Shown here: positions 60,701-64,000 of the stretch, piece by piece
Numbering within the stretch: position 1 is the stretch's first letter
Layout: each line of letters begins with the position of its first letter
NCBI GenBank assembly: GCA_016806145.1
Contig: CP063166.1
Span: forward strand, 5,828,001-5,892,000
Source of the DNA: Variovorax paradoxus
GTDB taxonomy: Bacteria > Pseudomonadota > Gammaproteobacteria > Burkholderiales > Burkholderiaceae_C
Reading direction: 5' to 3'
DNA: 64,000 nucleotides
Notes under the pieces: model-generated
What the model was told of the DNA's origin: nothing
The model's input: the letters and a program-made list of their open reading frames with translations, nothing else
Database searches by the model: none
Program-made: the position numbers and the translations under genes

Positions 60701-63700
60701 CGCGGGTTCGGGCTCGGCGGCGGCCGGCGCCTCGGCGACGGGCTCCGCCTGTTCCGCTTCCGCTTCGGCCTGCACGGCCTCTTCGGGCTGGGCGGGCGGC
60801 GTCGGCGGCAGGGCCTCGGACGCGATGTCGACCAGCGCGGCGGTCTCGGGCGCGGCCGGTTCGGGCGCGACCGTGGCGGCCTGGGCGAATTCGGCCGGTG
60901 CCTCCACGGGCTCGAGCTGGATCTCGGGGAAGTCGATCGGCTCGGCCTTGCCGACATCGCCGACATCGCCGGCTTGGCTGGCTTCGCGCAGCGGCAGCGG
61001 CTCGGGCGCCCAGTCGAGGTCGGGCAGCGCGGGCGCCTCGGCCTCGGCGCGCTCGGCCGAGGCTTGCGCCGCGTCGATCGACAGCGCGGAGGACGGCAGC
61101 TCGGCGGACAGGCTGGCGGCCTCGATCGCGGCCTCCTCGGCCGGCTCGCTCGCCTTGGCGGCGGCACCGATCGGCGCCAGGAAATCGAAGTCGATGCCGT
61201 CGCTCAGCGCGGTCGGCAGCGGCGCCGGTGCGGTGGACGAAGGCTCGCGGGTCTCGAAATCGAGGAAGTCGGTGGAGACGAAATCGTCGTCCTCCGGACC
61301 GGCGTTGCGCGCCTCGGCCTGCGGCACGTCGGAGGTGTCCGAGGCGTCGGCCGGTTCGAGCGACAGATCGGGCAGGTCGGGCAACTCGGGCAGCGCCAGC
61401 GCGGCGGCGGTCGACAGCGAAGGCTGCGGCGGCAGTTCCTCGAGCGGCGCCGGCGAGGTGGGCAGGGGATCGGCGGCGATCTGACGCGCGGCGATCGCGA
61501 GCGTTTCGGCGTCGGCCACGCGCGGCGGCGCGGTGGGCACCGGCTCGCCGGCCAGCAGGGCCTCGGCCAGGCGGCTGAACGGCGCCGACTGCCAGCCATG
61601 CGGCGCCGAGGCCGCGATGTCCTCGACCCACAGGCCGAAGTCGCGCAGCGCCTGCTGCGTGCCGGCCAGCAGCTCGGGCGTGGCGGGGCGCTGATCGGCG
61701 AGCCAGGTGTTGAGCACCTGCTCGAGCGACCAGGCGGCGTCGCCGAAGTCGGTGAGGCCGACCATGCGCGAGCTGCCCTTGAGCGTGTGGAACGCGCGGC
61801 GCAGCACCGTCAGCGCGTCGGTGTCGTCGGGGCGGCTGCCGAGCGCGGTGATCGCGTTCTGGCCGTTGTGCACCACCTCGCGCGCCTCGTCGAGGAAGAT
61901 GTTCTGCAGGTCGTCTTCCTCGAGCTCCGTGACCTCGGTGTCGGGCAGCGCGGCGGGGCCGACGATCTTGGCGGTCCAGCTGTCGGCCTTGCTGCTGAAT
62001 TCCTCGATCGGCGAAGGCTTGGCCTTGCGCGTCGGCGTGGCCAGCGCGGCCAGCTTCGACGCGATCTGGGCATCGACCTCCTCGATGCTGAGCAGCGGCT
62101 CGGCGGCCGGCGCGGCCGCGCTTTCGGCCGCCTCGGCCTCGACGGCCTGGCGGCCCATCAGCGGCTTGAGCTCGCCGATCTCGGCGTCGAACACGAACAG
62201 GCGCTTGGCCAGCGCGGGCTGGTAGCCCAGCATGTCGATCAGGAAGCCGAGCGCGCCGAGGTTGTTGCCCAGCGCGTCGAAGCCGGCCATCTCGTCGGCC
62301 GGCGAGGCACTGCCCACCATGGACTCGACGTCGTCGCGCATGCGCTGCACGGTGTTCGCGGCCTGGTCGAGGCCCAGCACCGAGAACACGCCGCGCATCT
62401 GCTGCAGCTGGCTCGGCACGGTGCGCAGCAGGCCCTTCTCGCCGGGGCGGCGGAAATACTGGTCGAGCGACTTCTCGAGCTCGCTCAGATGGCTGCGCAG
62501 CTCGTCGACCACGGTGCCCATGGTCTGGCGGTCGCTGACGCGGCGGTACAGGTCCTCCATCCAGGGCTCGAGCGGCTCGGAATGGCCGCCCGCGCGCACG
62601 CGCTCGATGCGCCCGGCGAGCTTGAGCATGCGCTGGGTGAGCTGCGGGTCGCTGGGGTCGAGGTCTTCGAGCGCGGCCTCGAGGTAGAGCACGGAGGTCG
62701 CGACTTCCATCGCGAGCTCGGTGTCGGGCGGCTGGCCGCTGCGCACCGAGGCGTCGACGGCATGCGCGAGCGCCTGCACCATCGGCTCGCTCGGCGGATG
62801 CAGCCGGTGCAGCGATTCGCCGAGCTGGGCGAAGGTGTCGGCCACCTGGCGGGTGCGCGTGATGTCGCCGCCCGAGAGGCCCGACCACATCTCCTTGGCG
62901 GTCTCGATGCGCTTGCGGGCCTGGGCCAGCACCAGCGGGTCGAAGCGGCCGAACTGCTCGACCGTGTAGTCGACGCGTTGTTCATGCGCGATGCCCCAGG
63001 CCGTGCGCACGCTGCGCAGGGTGGCGGCTTCGTCGCGCGCGGTGGGCACGGCCTGGGCGCAGAAGAACAGCAGGTCCTGGCCGAGCCGGTCGGACACCAC
63101 GCTGTCGCCGCGCGCGAGCGTGGCGTACTGCAGCAGCACGCGCGAGGCGGCGCGCTTGACGTAGCTGTCGGCGGGCACGAGGCCCAGCGCCAGCGCCTCG
63201 AAGAAGCCGGCCGCCAGGGTCCAGAAGCTGGCCACGCGCGGCAGCAGCGCGCCGCGGCCGAGCCCCAGGCACAGCGCCTGCAGGCGGCGCGCGGCCTGCG
63301 GGTCGCCGGTCTTGACCAGCTGCAGCACCTCGCGGTCGAGCCGCGAGCGCACCGAGGGGTCGTAGGCCAGCGAGGCCTGCGTGAGCGCGGGACGGATCTC
63401 GACCCAGCGCCAGCTGGCGCTCCAGAGATCGGCCGGGTGCACGCGCTCGTTGCCGACCAGTTCGAGCACCTCGCGGTACTGCGGGAACAGCGCGATCGAG
63501 GACACGTTCTTGCCGGCCAGCAGGGCCTGCAGGAAATCGGTGACGGCGAAGCCCGCGCGCTCGATCTTCAGCGCGGCGCTGTCGGTGCAGCGCTGCGGTT
63601 CGGCCACGAAGCCCTGCACCGCGAACTCGATCGAGCCGAGCACCAGCGCGGGCGCGTTGTGGCCCACCATCTGCAGCGCGCCGACGGCCTGGTGCAGTTG

Positions 63701-63895
63701 CTGGCGCGCCATCTGCAGCGGGCCGCTCTCGATCTCGGCCGCATTGCCGACGTCGCGCGCGAAGCGGCGCAGCGACTTGCCGACGTTCTCGAGCGACTTC
63801 TGGATTTCTCCGAGCACCCAGGCCAGCGGCCCGAGGTCTTCGGTGGCCGGCGGATTGCCGGCGAGGGGGGCCGCGACGGGGGATTGGATAGCCAC
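57725..63895 (-). CDS. chpA: ChpA/PilL-type hybrid chemosensory histidine kinase of the Pil-Chp system
   Basis: A CheA-like hybrid kinase of about 2,056 aa controlling type IV pili/twitching. Histidine phosphotransfer motifs are AFHTLKGSSRMVG, ALAHSLAGSSATVG and TLHTLKGSARLAG, separated by alanine/glutamate/proline-rich linkers of low complexity. Then follow the dimerisation helices, the ATPase (HLLRNCVAHGIED; GRGIGMDVV), a CheW-like domain and a C-terminal receiver (VVDDSITVRR; phospho-aspartate in LSDIEMPRMDGFD about 75 residues before the end; K in YLGKPYS). Pseudomonas ChpA has more phosphotransfer sites, and the N-terminal half here probably holds degenerate ones. The start is uncertain: GTG at 63895, or TTG at 63928 overlapping the pilJ stop. 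Confidence 0.9.
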   Translation of the reverse strand: MAIQSPVAAPLAGNPPATEDLGPLAWVLGEIQKSLENVGKSLRRFARDVGNAAEIESGPLQMARQQLHQAVGALQMVGHNAPALVLGSIEFAVQGFVAEPQRCTDSAALKIERAGFAVTDFLQALLAGKNVSSIALFPQYREVLELVGNERVHPADLWSASWRWVEIRPALTQASLAYDPSVRSRLDREVLQLVKTGDPQAARRLQALCLGLGRGALLPRVASFWTLAAGFFEALALGLVPADSYVKRAASRVLLQYATLARGDSVVSDRLGQDLLFFCAQAVPTARDEAATLRSVRTAWGIAHEQRVDYTVEQFGRFDPLVLAQARKRIETAKEMWSGLSGGDITRTRQVADTFAQLGESLHRLHPPSEPMVQALAHAVDASVRSGQPPDTELAMEVATSVLYLEAALEDLDPSDPQLTQRMLKLAGRIERVRAGGHSEPLEPWMEDLYRRVSDRQTMGTVVDELRSHLSELEKSLDQYFRRPGEKGLLRTVPSQLQQMRGVFSVLGLDQAANTVQRMRDDVESMVGSASPADEMAGFDALGNNLGALGFLIDMLGYQPALAKRLFVFDAEIGELKPLMGRQAVEAEAAESAAAPAAEPLLSIEEVDAQIASKLAALATPTRKAKPSPIEEFSSKADSWTAKIVGPAALPDTEVTELEEDDLQNIFLDEAREVVHNGQNAITALGSRPDDTDALTVLRRAFHTLKGSSRMVGLTDFGDAAWSLEQVLNTWLADQRPATPELLAGTQQALRDFGLWVEDIAASAPHGWQSAPFSRLAEALLAGEPVPTAPPRVADAETLAIAARQIAADPLPTSPAPLEELPPQPSLSTAAALALPELPDLPDLSLEPADASDTSDVPQAEARNAGPEDDDFVSTDFLDFETREPSSTAPAPLPTALSDGIDFDFLAPIGAAAKASEPAEEAAIEAASLSAELPSSALSIDAAQASAERAEAEAPALPDLDWAPEPLPLREASQAGDVGDVGKAEPIDFPEIQLEPVEAPAEFAQAATVAPEPAAPETAALVDIASEALPPTPPAQPEEAVQAEAEAEQAEPVAEAPAAAEPEPAAPVVQPLEVAVGGSADDQVKVIGPLRIGIALYNVYLNEADEWSRQLATEVGEWALQPYERVADSTIALAHSLAGSSATVGFHSLSGMARYFEAALQHLQMQGSGTREQGMVLVAAADELRRLLHQFAVGLLRDPSQQTLQALRDIAASPMPSPYAEELAHDEPRAPLQVVSPQGGADVALDDSEDAIDLADAVDVDLFPIFEEEAAELLPQLGEALRQWSHHPDDGAPRTAVLRTLHTLKGSARLAGAMRLGERAHRMESEIELLGTQGHVDRSDIEKLLARLDTLQATFDALREADDATQVELAQRVAEATATPVEHPELRAEPANDAIAAVDADTEAEPAAATSAPVRPAPATLAPLRAPVGQAVRIRTQLLDRLMAQTGEVIITRSRLEAELGSLRGSLADLTGNLDRLRQQLRDIEVQAESQMQSRLAQAKDSQQGFDPLEFDRFTRVQELTRMMAESVNDVATVQRTLQKTVQATEDDLSVQARQTRELQRGLLRTRMVEFEGISDRLYRVVRQATKDTGKQVRLDITGGSIEMDRGVLDRMTPAFEHLLRNCVAHGIEDAARREAAGKDASGLIVIDLAHEGNDVSVSFRDDGAGLDHERIAERARSLGLLAADQALTPEEATELIFRPGFSTAGQVSELAGRGIGMDVVRAQVAALGGRIETRSQPGQGTTFKLVLPLTTAVTHVVMLRFGEVSIGVPSNLVELVQRVNATDLESAYLHDTHPFGSEQVPFYWGGALLQASPRSEHIAGRTNTLVIVRSAAQRVALHVDEVLGNQEVVVKNLGPQLARLPGLAGISVLASGAVALIYNPVALAAVHGEQARARQAAALAQPVAAADEARGPHGQDPAAALAPVVPQIPLVLVVDDSITVRRVTQRLLQREGYRVSLAADGLQALERLQQERPAVVLSDIEMPRMDGFDLARNIRGDAALAELPIIMITSRIAEKHRDYARDLGVNHYLGKPYSEEELLRLVRAYTSDTATLAAA

Positions 63896-63920
63896 CTTGG
63901 ATGCTCGCCGTTCTTCTGTG

Positions 63921-64000
63921 TCAGGCAATCTTGAAACGGGCCACCGAGCGACGCAGTTCCTCGGCCATCTGCGACAGTTCGCGCACCTGCTGCGCGGTGG
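63921..64000 (-). CDS. pilJ: Methyl-accepting chemotaxis protein PilJ, C-terminal end (partial)
   Basis: Only the last 25 codons are present (ends SVARFKIA), running off the right edge. The fragment TAQQVRELSQMAEELRRSV is the coiled-coil tail of a methyl-accepting protein. Its place just upstream of chpA identifies it as PilJ, the receptor of the Pil-Chp twitching system. The assignment rests mainly on context. Confidence 0.75.
   Translation of the reverse strand, partial: TAQQVRELSQMAEELRRSVARFKIA

Noticed and set aside
57812..63934. A 2,040-codon open frame on the plus strand opposite chpA, and a 1,351-codon one at 6421-10476
   Set aside because: Both lie antisense to clear genes, consist of histidine/arginine/alanine-rich text without domains, and arise from codon bias in GC-rich DNA.
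1..64000. CRISPR arrays, prophage genes, insertion sequences with transposase, rRNA operons
   Set aside because: I found no regularly spaced repeats, no integrase or transposase motifs and no rRNA sequence in the window.

Overview
The window is GC-rich (about 70 %), densely coded and without phage or plasmid genes. Protein families and gene order (FdsGBA-type formate dehydrogenase, Bug/TctC receptors, a catalytically dead dihydroorotase beside aspartate carbamoyltransferase, PilJ-ChpA) point to a beta-proteobacterium of the Comamonadaceae. Variovorax is my best guess from the style of the sequence; no marker gene here proves the genus.

1-22.1 kb is an oxalate/formate utilisation locus, nearly all on the minus strand. 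It holds fdsG-fdsB, a gamma carbonic anhydrase-like protein, an OxlT-like MFS carrier, a LysR regulator, pyruvate kinase, a PanE-family reductase, an FAH-family protein, sucD and sucC, a 110-residue unknown, two frc (formyl-CoA transferase) genes flanking a PAS protein, oxc (oxalyl-CoA decarboxylase), a divergent Crp/Fnr-type regulator, a kinase-BON fusion and a TctABC transporter. The expected flow is oxalate uptake, CoA transfer to oxalyl-CoA, decarboxylation to formyl-CoA, release of formate, and oxidation to CO2 plus NADH. PanE plus pyruvate kinase suggest an assimilatory branch through glyoxylate and glycerate. Five 14-bp TTGAC-N4-GTCAA boxes stand before fdsG, oxlT, lysR, oxc/crp and tctC. 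The Crp/Fnr protein has the E-x-x-S-R recognition helix that reads TTGA half-sites, so it is the likely regulon master.

22.1-28.6 kb: a small-protein gene, tRNA-Arg(CCT), then a lower-GC catabolic cluster (alpha/beta hydrolase, MFS carrier, flavin reductase, flavin-dependent monooxygenase, VOC protein) facing a TetR regulator. It may be an acquired island beside the tRNA.

28.6-38 kb: an acyl-CoA catabolic block (nitronate monooxygenase-like protein, Bug receptor, two acyl-CoA dehydrogenases, IclR regulator, two class III CoA-transferase family proteins, AcuI-like reductase). Two divergent promoter regions carry the same 19-bp palindrome TGTTTCG-N5-CGAAACA, a probable IclR operator.

37.7-49.9 kb: an 11-kb minus-strand run (FAD dehydrogenase, SDR, branched-chain-type ABC transporter with a fused LivM-LivG, metallo-hydrolase-like protein, DMT exporter, Old Yellow Enzyme, EthD protein) facing a second IclR regulator.

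50-64 kb is mostly housekeeping: a 25-residue membrane peptide, a universal stress protein, plsC, pyrC'-pyrB-pyrR-ruvX-yqgE, a photolyase, and the twitching-motility chemosensory kinase ChpA with the tail of PilJ. Repeats of note are a head-to-head pair of about 95-bp palindromic elements between sucC and sucD, a 21-bp inverted repeat between pyrB and pyrC', and an inverted GGCTTCGACAGGCTCAGCCC-type repeat after the crp gene.
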